Below, one piece after another: positions 1 to 8,827 of a DNA stretch of 33,912 bases (its first letter is position 1; every line of letters starts with the position of its first letter). The translations under genes and the position numbers were made by a program. The DNA is from Treponema sp. (GTDB taxonomy: Bacteria; Spirochaetota; Spirochaetia; Treponematales; Breznakiellaceae). The DNA lies in NCBI GenBank assembly GCA_031255645.1, contig JAIRSC010000088.1:1-33912 (forward strand), given 5' to 3'. The notes below the pieces were generated by a model, which was not told where the DNA came from, made no database searches, and saw only the letters and a program-made list of their open reading frames with translations.

Positions 1-1
1 G

Positions 2-70
2 TTTGAAGATATAATTGAAATAGATACGTTTAGCGATCTTAAAAAACTGGACCGCGGCTATGCGGTATAA
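2..70 (+). CDS. C-terminal fragment of a CDS entering from the left edge (FEDIIEIDTFSDLKKLDRGYAV*), possibly nucleotidyltransferase-like
   Basis: Open frame from base 2 to TAA at 68-70; the EIDTxxDLKKLD tail resembles the C-termini of sugar/choline-phosphate nucleotidyltransferases (weak). Confidence 0.35.
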   Translation, partial: FEDIIEIDTFSDLKKLDRGYAV

Positions 71-125
71 GGACGCGCTGAAAACGCTCTCGTTGTGTTT
101 TCAGTGTATCCGTGGAGGAGAGGCT

Positions 126-959
126 ATGTCAAGAAAGCGTTTTACCGTTAAAAGAATCCTGCTTTTGGCGGGAGCGTTTATGTTATGCGGGATGTTTCTT
201 ACCGGTGTGGACGACTGCGAAGAGAACTATGTTGGCGAATTGCCCGACTTTGAGAACGAGTCCGAAACAGCCGCCCGTTCGTCCGCCGCGGGGCGGGATT
301 CGCGGCAATCCGGGGAGCCCGCCGCCGGAACAGACGCCCGGCCGGAACAGGCCCGTCCGCCGGCGGAATCGGCCGCCGGGCAATCCGCTCAGACTGCGCG
401 GCAATCCGGACAGCAGCCGGCGGAACAGACCACGCGGCAATCCGAACAACGGCCGGCGGAACAACCCGCCCGGCAATCCGGCGCCCAGCCGCCGGCCGCG
501 GTCCCCCCGGCTTCGTCCGGTTCCCGGTCCGCGCAGCAGCAGGCGGGAAGCCAACAGGCCGGCGGACCGGCCCAGGCGGCGGTCGCTTCTATAGCGGGAA
601 AAGAATGGAAGCTGCTGGAACTGCGAAAGGGCACGGCGGTTACTGTTATTGATCGCGGAAGGCTTGAACGCGACGGATTCGGGGATCTGTTTACCATCAA
701 TTTTGGTGAACGGGTTACCGGAAAAGCCGCTCCAAACCGCTTTGTCGCGCCGTATCAGGCCGGCGCCAATAACGCTTTGGCCATACAACCGCCCGCGGGT
801 ACGCTCATGGCGTCCATCTACGATCCCGAACGGATTCGGGAAGAGGATTATTTTCAATACCTTATCAACGTAAAAAGCTGGAAGCTTGTCCGGAACAGAC
901 TGGAATTGTACAGCAGTGATTCAGACGGAAGAGAAACAGTTCTGGTATATGGCAATTGA
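126..959 (+). CDS. Putative exported protein with a low-complexity Q/P/A/E-rich linker and a C-terminal globular domain
   Basis: ATG at 126 after GGAGGAG; N-terminal basic-hydrophobic signal (MSRKRFTVKRILLLAGAFMLCGMFLTG); repetitive RQSGQQPAEQ region. Confidence 0.65.
   Translation: MSRKRFTVKRILLLAGAFMLCGMFLTGVDDCEENYVGELPDFENESETAARSSAAGRDSRQSGEPAAGTDARPEQARPPAESAAGQSAQTARQSGQQPAEQTTRQSEQRPAEQPARQSGAQPPAAVPPASSGSRSAQQQAGSQQAGGPAQAAVASIAGKEWKLLELRKGTAVTVIDRGRLERDGFGDLFTINFGERVTGKAAPNRFVAPYQAGANNALAIQPPAGTLMASIYDPERIREEDYFQYLINVKSWKLVRNRLELYSSDSDGRETVLVYGN
399..495 (+). repeat. In-frame 36-bp tandem repeat (12-aa period RQSxQxPAEQxx)
   Basis: CGGCAATCCG recurs at 399, 435 and 471 with exact 36-bp spacing and degenerate flanks. 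Confidence 0.7.
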
Positions 960-1002
960 ACTGGAAGCTTCTATAACCGCGGTCGTCCAGGCGGCCGCGG
1001 CA

Positions 1003-1018
1003 TGTTTCACGTGAAACT
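1003..1018. promoter_or_regulatory. parS: parS-like ParB/Spo0J binding site TGTTTCACGTGAAACT
   Basis: 15/16 match to the bacterial parS consensus TGTTTCACGTGAAACA. Confidence 0.8.
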
Positions 1019-1026
1019 TTTTTGGC

Positions 1027-1431
1027 TTACAGTTCCAGAATAAGCCGCCGTCTGACGCCTTCGGTCCTGGTATCACATAAATCAACCTGAATTTTCCCGT
1101 CGGTAAAAACCGGCATATAGGCAAAGAGGCCGGAACCGGATGTTGTGGAACCTTCCTGAATGGTTATGGTTCTGAAAACTCCGTTGTTCCGTCCGACATC
1201 TTCAAATTTTTCCAGTTTGATGCGTTCGGGATCCGTTCCGCTTTTTCTGTACAGAACTATTTCCCAGGACTGCGTTTCGTCGTCAATGATAAGATCCGCT
1301 TTTTCGTACTGGGCGGCGGTTTGCCGCCTGCTTATAAGATACGAGACAATTTTTACGGGAACAGAAAGAGGTTCGGCCATAATGGTCCATGAACACAAAA
1401 CGAAGGCCAGGAAAAAAAGCGGTTTTTTCAT
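1027..1431 (-). CDS. Small exported hypothetical protein
   Basis: ORF track; the likely start is MKKPLFFLAFVLCSWTIMAEP (signal peptide) rather than the longer annotated ORF start at 1710. Confidence 0.6.
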   Translation of the reverse strand: MKKPLFFLAFVLCSWTIMAEPLSVPVKIVSYLISRRQTAAQYEKADLIIDDETQSWEIVLYRKSGTDPERIKLEKFEDVGRNNGVFRTITIQEGSTTSGSGLFAYMPVFTDGKIQVDLCDTRTEGVRRRLILEL

Positions 1432-1715
1432 TTGTGGTGGGATTTGACACCACGTCGCAAACCGCTGTTTGCGAGCTTGCGGCGGCTCAAAAATAGTATA
1501 TTTAGATGACATGGCAGCAAACCCCACAATTAAATAATTTCCTTGCGGAACGAACCTCATATCCGGTAATGGCTCTGCGTTCCGGATGCAATGCGGATTG
1601 CCGCGCGGAGACTCATCAGTTTCCCCAGAGATTCCCGAATTTGACGGGACTTTACAAGTTTCGGCATTACCGGCACAGAAGATTATATATCGCGTTTCAA
1701 TCCGGGGCAAGCCGA

Positions 1716-1731
1716 TGTTTCACGTGAAACG
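1716..1731. promoter_or_regulatory. parS: parS-like ParB/Spo0J binding site TGTTTCACGTGAAACG, centred in a 34-bp palindrome (1707-1740)
   Basis: 15/16 match to TGTTTCACGTGAAACA; flanking arms gcaagccg/cggcttgc are perfectly complementary. Confidence 0.82.
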
Positions 1732-1782
1732 TCGGCTTGCTTGTCAGTGTGAACGCGGCCAGGTTGAAACGGAACCGGACGG

Positions 1783-2208
1783 CTATTCTTCCGGGGGAAC
1801 GCGCCGGCCGGCCTTTATGCCGCCGCGCAGGCGCTTTGAACGGAGCCGTTTTTCCCGCGCGGCCTTGGAAGGCCCGGTCGGCCGGCGTTGTTTGGGAAGC
1901 CGCGCGGAAGCGCGGACAAGCGCTTCCGCGCGGGCATAGGCCCGCTCAAGGTTTACCTTTTGGGAGCGTTCCTCGCTGGAAGCAATGACAAGCGTTTCCG
2001 TTTCCCCGGAACGGGAAAGCCGGGGTCCAAGACTTTCCCTGAGCCGCGCGGCCTCCGCCGGGCCAAGGCCGGCCAGGTTTTCCAGAACGAGGCGCAGGGT
2101 CACCTTGGTATTTACCTTGTTGACGTTTTGGCCCCCCGGCCCCCCGGATCGGGAAAAAATAACTTCCGCGGTATCGCGGATGGATTTGCGAAGCGACAAA
2201 ATATCCAA
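1783..2208 (-). CDS. arfB: ArfB/YaeJ-type peptidyl-tRNA hydrolase (ribosome rescue)
   Basis: SRSGGPGGQNVNKVNTKV class-I release factor GGQ motif, short protein with basic C-terminal tail (RLRSKRLRGGIKAGRR). Confidence 0.88.
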   Translation of the reverse strand: MDILSLRKSIRDTAEVIFSRSGGPGGQNVNKVNTKVTLRLVLENLAGLGPAEAARLRESLGPRLSRSGETETLVIASSEERSQKVNLERAYARAEALVRASARLPKQRRPTGPSKAAREKRLRSKRLRGGIKAGRRVPPEE

Positions 2209-2293
2209 GTATAGTTTCCTTTTTTAGTCCAAACCACACGGACAGGCAAAATTCGAAGAATAATTAAGGCAAAAGCCCCGGTTTTTTTCGTAT

Positions 2294-2359
2294 GCCTGCC
2301 TCGATAATCAGCGACGTGGATTTTACTATTTTGGCATTTTGATTTGGACAAAACACTAG
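2294..2359 (-). repeat. Dispersed MITE-like repeat, copy 1
   Basis: Reverse complement reads CTAGTGTTTTGTCCAAATCAAAATGCCAAAATAGTAAAATCCACGTCGCTGATTATCGAGGCAGGC; five other copies in the window. Confidence 0.85.
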
Positions 2360-3525
2360 TTTACCGCTTTTTCCAGGTCTTCGGCCTTGTCGGTTTTTTC
2401 CCAGGGAAACCCGCTGCGGCCAAAGTGACCGTAGGAGGCCGTCTTCTGGAAAATGGGGCGGCGAAGGTCAAGGGTTTTGATAATTCCCGCCGGGCTAAGA
2501 TCGAAGACTTTTTTAACCGCGTTTTCGATCTGCTGTTCGTCAACTTTGGCCGTTCCAAAGGTATCGACCATAACGGAGACCGGGAACGGTACGCCGATGG
2601 CATAGGCAAGCTCGATTTCGCAGCGCTCCGCCAGTTTTGCGGCGACTATGTTTTTTGCCACATAGCGGGCGGCATAGGCGGCGGAACGGTCAACCTTGGT
2701 CGGATCCTTGCCGGAGAACGCGCCGCCGCCGTGACGGCCCATGCCGCCGTAGGTATCCACAATGATCTTGCGGCCGGTAAGACCCGTGTCGCCGAAAGGG
2801 CCGCCGACAACAAAGCGTCCGGTGGGGTTGATGTAATAATTGGTTTTTTTGTCCAAAAGTCCCGTCGGCTCCAGAATCGGTTTTATGATACTTTCGATAA
2901 TTCCCGATTCCAGGTCTTTGTAGGACACATCCGGATCATGCTGATGGGAAACTACCACAGCGTCGATCCTGAGCGGTTTGTGCCCCTCATATTCAATGGT
3001 GACCTGACTTTTCGCGTCGGGCCTGAGCCATTTTATCGTTTTGTTTTTCCGCAATTTTGTGGCGTGAATAAGGATTTTATGAGCCAGCATAATCGGAAGC
3101 GGCATCAGTTCTTTGGTTTCGTTACACGCAAACCCGAACATCATGCCCTGGTCGCCGGCCCCCTGTTGGCCTTTATACTTTGTAAGACCGGCGCCGGAAA
3201 CGCCCTGACTTATGTCCGGCGACTGACTGTGAATCATATCCAGAACAGCCATGGAATGGCAGTCAAGACCATAGTCCGGATTGGTGTAACCTATTTGTTC
3301 GGCCACCTCCCTGACTACTTTTTGAAAGTCTACAAACGTGTTCGTGGTTATTTCCCCGCCGACAAGAACCATTGACGTAGAGGCAAACGTTTCACAGGCA
3401 ACCCGGCTTTGCGGATCGTCCTTGAGACAGGCGTCAAGAATCGCGTCAGAAACCTGATCGCATAGTTTGTCGGGATGGCCTTCTCCAACCGACTCGGAGG
3501 TAAAAAAATAACGGCGATTTTCCAT
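2356..3525 (-). CDS. metK: S-adenosylmethionine synthetase
   Basis: [36 protein letters not shown] and [23 protein letters not shown] motifs; 389 aa. Confidence 0.97.
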   Translation of the reverse strand: MENRRYFFTSESVGEGHPDKLCDQVSDAILDACLKDDPQSRVACETFASTSMVLVGGEITTNTFVDFQKVVREVAEQIGYTNPDYGLDCHSMAVLDMIHSQSPDISQGVSGAGLTKYKGQQGAGDQGMMFGFACNETKELMPLPIMLAHKILIHATKLRKNKTIKWLRPDAKSQVTIEYEGHKPLRIDAVVVSHQHDPDVSYKDLESGIIESIIKPILEPTGLLDKKTNYYINPTGRFVVGGPFGDTGLTGRKIIVDTYGGMGRHGGGAFSGKDPTKVDRSAAYAARYVAKNIVAAKLAERCEIELAYAIGVPFPVSVMVDTFGTAKVDEQQIENAVKKVFDLSPAGIIKTLDLRRPIFQKTASYGHFGRSGFPWEKTDKAEDLEKAVN

Positions 3526-3624
3526 AATAACTCCTGTAAAAACGGCGGAACCGCCGCATAACTAAATCTAACATTAACATGAAGTATTAATGAGAAACAT
3601 CCTACATTCAAGGAGGCTGTTCCA

Positions 3625-3657
3625 ATAGCTGAAGTTTTGGAACAACTTCAGCTATTA
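3625..3657. other. 13-bp perfect stem-loop (aatagctgaagtt-ttggaac-aacttcagctatt), terminator- or repeat-like
   Basis: Read directly; lies between the metK 5' end and the downstream end of the LysM gene. Confidence 0.55.
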
Positions 3658-3704
3658 CTATAAAACAAGAAACTGGCCAATGCTATAATGTTGACAAACT
3701 CAAA

Positions 3705-4172
3705 TTAGAGGGTTGCCGCCAAATCCCGTAGGTTTTGAGCTGTCGCAGCCTGGTTTTTCCTGTCATAAACACCGGCAATTTTTTCCAGGAAAGATTTAAT
3801 TTGGCTTCTGGAACCGGGATTATTCAAGTTTGTCGAAAGGTCCGGAATTGTCAGTTCCATACCCGGCATAATGAGATCCGGATCGCTTATACCGGCCGTC
3901 TGGGAAGCAAGCATAATCAGCGGGAAGTAATAAAGGTTGTTTTCTCCGTATTCGGCTTGAGTAATTTCGGAAAGAGTATTGCCCCTGACTACAGTGTGGT
4001 TTAGGGCTCCATCCAGGATAAGTGTGTCGGCGTAGGCTTCGTATACCTGTTCAAACGATTCCTGCTGCGGAGCGGGAGCGGGATCTGGTTCAGGACTGGG
4101 AGCAGGGGTCGAACAGGAAACTGCGAAAACAGCAATCACAAATATCACCATTACATACAAAAAGTTTTTCAT
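3705..4172 (-). CDS. LysM-domain lipoprotein
   Basis: Lipobox FAVSCS; HTVVRGNTLSEITQAEYGENNLYYFPLIMLAS...PDLIMPGMELTIP LysM-like repeat. Confidence 0.8.
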   Translation of the reverse strand: MKNFLYVMVIFVIAVFAVSCSTPAPSPEPDPAPAPQQESFEQVYEAYADTLILDGALNHTVVRGNTLSEITQAEYGENNLYYFPLIMLASQTAGISDPDLIMPGMELTIPDLSTNLNNPGSRSQIKSFLEKIAGVYDRKNQAATAQNLRDLAATL

Positions 4173-4264
4173 TATTCTACCTCTGCCATTATTATTTCAG
4201 ATAAAAATGGAAAAAACAAGAGAGCCGGCTGGAACCCGATTGTGGGAACGAAGTTCCCGTTTGT

Positions 4265-4341
4265 CTAGTGTTCTCTCCAAATCAAAATGCCAAAATAGTA
4301 AAATCCATGTCGCTGATTATCGAGGCAGGAACGGAACACTA
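4265..4341 (+). repeat. Dispersed MITE-like repeat, copy 2; both ends carry inverted termini TAGTGTTC...GAACACTA
   Basis: CTAGTGTTCTCTCCAAATC...GATTATCGAGGCAGGAACGGAACACTA; 8-bp terminal inverted repeats. Confidence 0.85.
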
Positions 4342-5214
4342 AGACTGGCTTAAACCGGTAACGTTTTCCGCGGGCAGGGAAAAGACAATGCCCTGCGCTT
4401 TGGTGTTAATGCCGTAGGCTTTGCTGACAGCGTGCATAATCGCCGTTTTTTGGTCCCTGTCGGCGATTATTGTGATAATCTCTTTTTCATCCTGAACGGC
4501 GATTCCAAAAAATTTGACCGGCCCTTTGTGAACAAGACCGCGGGCGTTGACAATGGTTCCACCGGTTGCCCCGGCGTCTTTTGCCAGCGCCATAAGCTCG
4601 TCGCTGTAACCCTGATTGACCACTATCACAATAAGATCGAATTTTTTTTCGTTCATTTTTTCCTCTTTGTCCGGTTTTTTCCACTTTTCTTTTTTTGTTT
4701 CCGTTTTGTCGGAAATGTGTTTGCGGATACTGTCCTTGAAAACCTGAAGTATCGGTTTGTTGATCGCCGAAAGGGGAATCGCGAAGGCGATGCCCGCTCC
4801 GGGGTTGTAGAGCCCCAGACCACGGTTCACTTCCCTGATAAGGATCGGTACCATCACGTCCTGTTCCAGGCAAAGGACAATAGCTTTTTCGCTGGCGCCT
4901 ATGCCCAAAAGGTCGAGGATTTCCGAGCTCGCGGTTCCCCGTCCTTTACAGATAAAGTGAAAGCGGACATGGTTTTCCTCAAAGATTTCACTTATATACA
5001 TCGAGGCTTTCCAGTCAATGATAAAAAAGATAAATTTCAGCGCCGGCGTATCCGGCGACGCGGGAACCCTTATTGTTTCCGGTTCGGGCTTGGTCCGTTT
5101 TCGCAGTATTGGCAGGATCCCTCGTTTTTTTGCCGGCGCTTTTTCGGGGTTTGGTTTCTTGACCGGCTTTGATACGGTTTTTTCCGCCGGCCTGGCCGGT
5201 TTTTTCTCAGCCAT
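4339..5214 (-). CDS. PII-like protein with two tandem PII-like domains and a Lys/Pro-rich N-terminal tail
   Basis: GRGTASSEILDLLGIG...GIAFAIPLSAI and GATGGTIVNARG...GIVFSLPAENV, i.e. two copies of the PII-like pattern; ATGA overlap with the upstream membrane gene. Confidence 0.7.
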   Translation of the reverse strand: MAEKKPARPAEKTVSKPVKKPNPEKAPAKKRGILPILRKRTKPEPETIRVPASPDTPALKFIFFIIDWKASMYISEIFEENHVRFHFICKGRGTASSEILDLLGIGASEKAIVLCLEQDVMVPILIREVNRGLGLYNPGAGIAFAIPLSAINKPILQVFKDSIRKHISDKTETKKEKWKKPDKEEKMNEKKFDLIVIVVNQGYSDELMALAKDAGATGGTIVNARGLVHKGPVKFFGIAVQDEKEIITIIADRDQKTAIMHAVSKAYGINTKAQGIVFSLPAENVTGLSQS

Positions 5215-6731
5215 CAGGAAACCTCCCTGTAATCGTACTCGATGATTACTCCGGCGTCCTGCGCTGAAGCAAGCGCCTCAAGTTCCTCACTGGCCGCCAT
5301 GTCGGAAATATTGAGTTTGCTGCGGTACACCAGGCCCACAATCTGAATCACGACGAGGGGCGCCATGGCAACAAACGCGACAATACCGAAGGCGTTTTCC
5401 ATAAGACTCATGCCGGAACCCTGGGCGGTTCCCATGGCCAGGGGAAGCAGGAAGGTACTTGTCATCGGGCCGGAACAAACGCCGCCCGAGTCAAAGGCAA
5501 TACCGGTAAAAATCGGCGGCACAAAGAACGTAAGCGTCAGGGCGATTATGTATCCGGGAATAAGTATCCACAAAATGGGAATATTAAAAAGAATGCGGAA
5601 CATGCTCAGGCCCAGCGCGGAAGCCATGCCGACGGCAAGGCTCCTCTGCATGACATGCTGGGAAATTGCCCCGGAAGAAATTTCCTCGACTTGCTTGTTA
5701 AGCACATGGACGGCCGGTTCCGCCTCGACAATAAAATAGCCGAAAAGCATACCCAGGGGGATCAGTATCCATCTGAATGAAGATTCCGCCAGTTTCAAAC
5801 CAAGGAACTGCCCCACAGGGATAAAACCGACATTTACGCCGGTAAGGAACACGACCAGACCGATAAACGTATAAACAAAGCCGATGATAATGCGCCCGAG
5901 CCGGTGCCGTTTGTAACGGCGGCAGATAAGCTGGAAAATAAAGAAAAACACCAGTATGGCCGCTATGGCCTTAAAAACTTCCGCCGCGTAATTTGGAAAT
6001 TCAAAGGCGAAAATTTCAACTACGTCCCTGGAGGTTACCACTTCCGGAACCATGTGGGCTTCCACTTCCACCCCCTGGGGATTAAACAATATCCCCAAAA
6101 GAAGCACCGCCAGTATGGGCCCTACACTGCACAGGGCTACAAGGCCGAAGCTGTCGTCCTGGGAATGTTTGTCGGTACGAAGCGAGGCAACGCCGACGCC
6201 CAGCGAAAGAATAAAAGGCACCGTAATGGGGCCGGTGGTTACGCCGCCGGAATCGAAAGCCACGGGAATGAATTTGGAAGGAGCGAAAAATACCAGGACA
6301 AACACGGCAATATAAAAAATAAACAGCATTACCGAAAGTCTAATTTTGATAAATATCCGTAGAATCGCGACGGCCAGAAAAAAACCTACCCCCAGGCCGA
6401 CGGTTATTACCAGAACCCATTTGTCAATGGACGGTACCTGCCGGGAAAGCACCTGAAGGTCCGGCTCGGCTATCGTAATAACCAGCCCCATGATAAAGCT
6501 TACCGCGAGGGCTATAGCGAGGCTGCCGGTTTTGGTGATCTGTATACCGATCCCTTCGCCCATGGGCATCATGGCCATGTCCGCGCCCATCGTAAAAAAT
6601 CCCATTCCCACAATCAACAGCGCCGATCCGACCAAAAAGGTAAGAATGGTTCCGGTCGGCATGGGAACAAGGAAAACGCTTGCTATAAGAACTATGACCG
6701 AAATGGGAAGAACCGAAGCAAATGCCTCCAT
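5214..6731 (-). CDS. DUF1538-type polytopic membrane protein with internal duplication
   Basis: Two copies of AFDSGGVxxGPxTxxFxL and of AEPxxxVLxxQV; multiple hydrophobic helices; start chosen at MEAFASVLPISVIV. Confidence 0.75.
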   Translation of the reverse strand: MEAFASVLPISVIVLIASVFLVPMPTGTILTFLVGSALLIVGMGFFTMGADMAMMPMGEGIGIQITKTGSLAIALAVSFIMGLVITIAEPDLQVLSRQVPSIDKWVLVITVGLGVGFFLAVAILRIFIKIRLSVMLFIFYIAVFVLVFFAPSKFIPVAFDSGGVTTGPITVPFILSLGVGVASLRTDKHSQDDSFGLVALCSVGPILAVLLLGILFNPQGVEVEAHMVPEVVTSRDVVEIFAFEFPNYAAEVFKAIAAILVFFFIFQLICRRYKRHRLGRIIIGFVYTFIGLVVFLTGVNVGFIPVGQFLGLKLAESSFRWILIPLGMLFGYFIVEAEPAVHVLNKQVEEISSGAISQHVMQRSLAVGMASALGLSMFRILFNIPILWILIPGYIIALTLTFFVPPIFTGIAFDSGGVCSGPMTSTFLLPLAMGTAQGSGMSLMENAFGIVAFVAMAPLVVIQIVGLVYRSKLNISDMAASEELEALASAQDAGVIIEYDYREVS

Positions 6732-6795
6732 TATTTTTTCTTTTAATATTTTATTCACAAAATATAGTATAATGGAATTAGCCCCTGGAGGGAAT

Positions 6796-8808
6796 ATGGA
6801 CACAGAAAAAATCAACGAGCGGCGCATTGGAGTGGTGGTTCCTGTCGGCGCGTTACGCGGCAGCAAAAGTACCGGCGTCGGCGAATATCTTGACCTGATC
6901 GAGTTTTCGGCGCTGTGCGTCGAAATGGGTATCGGCCTTATTCAGATTTTGCCGGTAAATGATACGGGCTATGAAAGCTCCCCCTACAGCGCCTTGACCG
7001 CCTTCGCGCTGCATCCGCTTTACATACGTTTAGATGATTTGGAAGAGGCGGCAAATTTCCGGCAAAAAATCGCCGAACTGGGCCGCAGGTTTGACGGGGA
7101 ACGCCGTTTTCCGTATTACCAGGTACTGCGGGCAAAAATGGAACTTTTGCGGGAAATGTACCGCGCAAACGCCGGGCCCATTGCGCGGGACGCGGAAACG
7201 GGCGCTCTCGCGGGTTGGATAAAAGAGAATCCCTGGGTTAAGGCCTACGCGGTGTTTCGCAGGCTCAAAGAGGCAAACGGCGAAAAAAGCTGGAAAGAAT
7301 GGGACAAAAGTACGATTCTTTCCGGCGCGGCGGGCGCAAAGGCCGCGCCGGATACGGCCGGCGCGCTTGTCGAGACGCTTTGGGCAAAGCCCGAACTGCG
7401 GGACGAGCACCTGTTTTGGGCGTGGCTGCAAAAAGCCCTGGACAGCCAGTTCAGCCGGGCGGCCAAAGCGATACGTGACCTGGGGATTCTGCTTGAAGGG
7501 GATCTACCCATTCTGATGAACGAAGATTCCTGTGATGTCTGGGTTCACAGGAATATCTTTAGAATGGATCTGTCGGCGGGAGCGCCCCCCGATATGTACA
7601 GTCCCGAAGGCCAAAATTGGGGTTTTCCAATCTACAACTGGGAAGAACAGGCAAAGGACAATTACGCCTGGTGGAAAAACCGGCTTAAAGCGGCCGGAAA
7701 ATACTACGACGCGTACCGTATTGACCACGTGTTGGGGTTTTTCCGCATTTGGGCAAGTTCCAGGACGGATAACTCTTCCGCCCTGGGCCGGTTCGTGCCG
7801 TATCTGCCGGTAAAACGCGGCGATCTTGAGAAGCTTGGTTTTGACAGCGGCCGCATCCGCTGGATGTCGCGGCCCCACGTTCCCACAGGGGAACTGTGGG
7901 ACGCGCTCCGCGCCGGGCTGCCGGAGCCGGAAGTCGCTATGGAGGCGGACCGGGCGTTTGAGGCCGCCCTTGAGCGTATTGGCGGCGAAGAGATGTGGCT
8001 GTTCAAGGACAGCATAAAAGGCGAAAAAGACATCCTCGCGCTGGGCCTTCATCCGGCGGCGGCGGCGTTTTTGGTAAAAGCCTGGCAGAACAGGCTTTTT
8101 ATCGAGTACGAAAACGGCGCGTTTTTTCCGGTTTGGTATTGCCGTTCTTCCAGGGCCTATGCCTCGCTGTCGGAGCCTGAACGGAACGCTCTTGAAACCC
8201 TGCTGGAAAAACGCCGCGCCGCTTCGGAAAAGGTATGGGAACAGGAAGGCGAAAAACTCCTTTCAGTGCTTGTCGCTTCCTCCACAATGCTGCCCTGCGC
8301 CGAAGACCTCGGCGCCGTTCCGGACTGCGTCCCCAAAGTACTCGCCAAACTGAAGATTCTGGGCCTTAGGGTAATCCGCTGGTTCCGCGACTGGGACAGG
8401 GACGGCCAGCCCTATGTGCCGTTCGACAAATATCCTGAACTCAGCGTGTGTACCCCTTCGGTTCACGACAGTTCCACAGCGCGGGAATGGTGGGATAAGG
8501 AAGCGGATCAGGAACATTTTGCCGCCTTTATCGGCGTACCGTCGCTGCCGAAAGTTTACAATCCGGGAACGGCGAAAATTATCCTTAAAGCCGCCGCCGC
8601 CGCGGCTTCCCGTTTCCGGGTTTTTCAGATACAGGATATTCTCGACCTTTCCCGAATGTGGTATGGCCCCGATCCGGCTCTGGACCGGATTAACGTGCCC
8701 GGAACGGCGAATGAGTTTAACTGGACTTACAGACTCCCGGCGTCCATAGCGGCGCTGGCCGGCGACAACGAGCTTATCCACAGCGTCCGGGAACTGGCGA
8801 ACATATAG
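6796..8808 (+). CDS. malQ: 4-alpha-glucanotransferase (amylomaltase, GH77)
   Basis: LPVNDTGYESSPYSALTAFALHPLYI, YRIDHVLGFFRIW, AEDLGAVPDCVPKVLAKLKILGLRVIRW, SVHDSST; start ATG at 6796 after ggaggg. Confidence 0.93.
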   Translation: MDTEKINERRIGVVVPVGALRGSKSTGVGEYLDLIEFSALCVEMGIGLIQILPVNDTGYESSPYSALTAFALHPLYIRLDDLEEAANFRQKIAELGRRFDGERRFPYYQVLRAKMELLREMYRANAGPIARDAETGALAGWIKENPWVKAYAVFRRLKEANGEKSWKEWDKSTILSGAAGAKAAPDTAGALVETLWAKPELRDEHLFWAWLQKALDSQFSRAAKAIRDLGILLEGDLPILMNEDSCDVWVHRNIFRMDLSAGAPPDMYSPEGQNWGFPIYNWEEQAKDNYAWWKNRLKAAGKYYDAYRIDHVLGFFRIWASSRTDNSSALGRFVPYLPVKRGDLEKLGFDSGRIRWMSRPHVPTGELWDALRAGLPEPEVAMEADRAFEAALERIGGEEMWLFKDSIKGEKDILALGLHPAAAAFLVKAWQNRLFIEYENGAFFPVWYCRSSRAYASLSEPERNALETLLEKRRAASEKVWEQEGEKLLSVLVASSTMLPCAEDLGAVPDCVPKVLAKLKILGLRVIRWFRDWDRDGQPYVPFDKYPELSVCTPSVHDSSTAREWWDKEADQEHFAAFIGVPSLPKVYNPGTAKIILKAAAAAASRFRVFQIQDILDLSRMWYGPDPALDRINVPGTANEFNWTYRLPASIAALAGDNELIHSVRELANI

Positions 8809-8827
8809 GACAGGGAAAGAACGGTTT

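Noticed and set aside
2344-3375. 343-aa plus-strand ORF opposite metK
   Set aside because: Antisense shadow of a clearly recognisable metK in GC-rich DNA.
3526-3620. SAM riboswitch upstream of metK
   Set aside because: The leader is short and shows none of the conserved SAM-I/II/III core elements that I could recognise.
8770-8782. DnaA box-like TTATCCACA supporting a local oriC
   Set aside because: Single match inside malQ coding sequence, no cluster and no AT-rich unwinding region.
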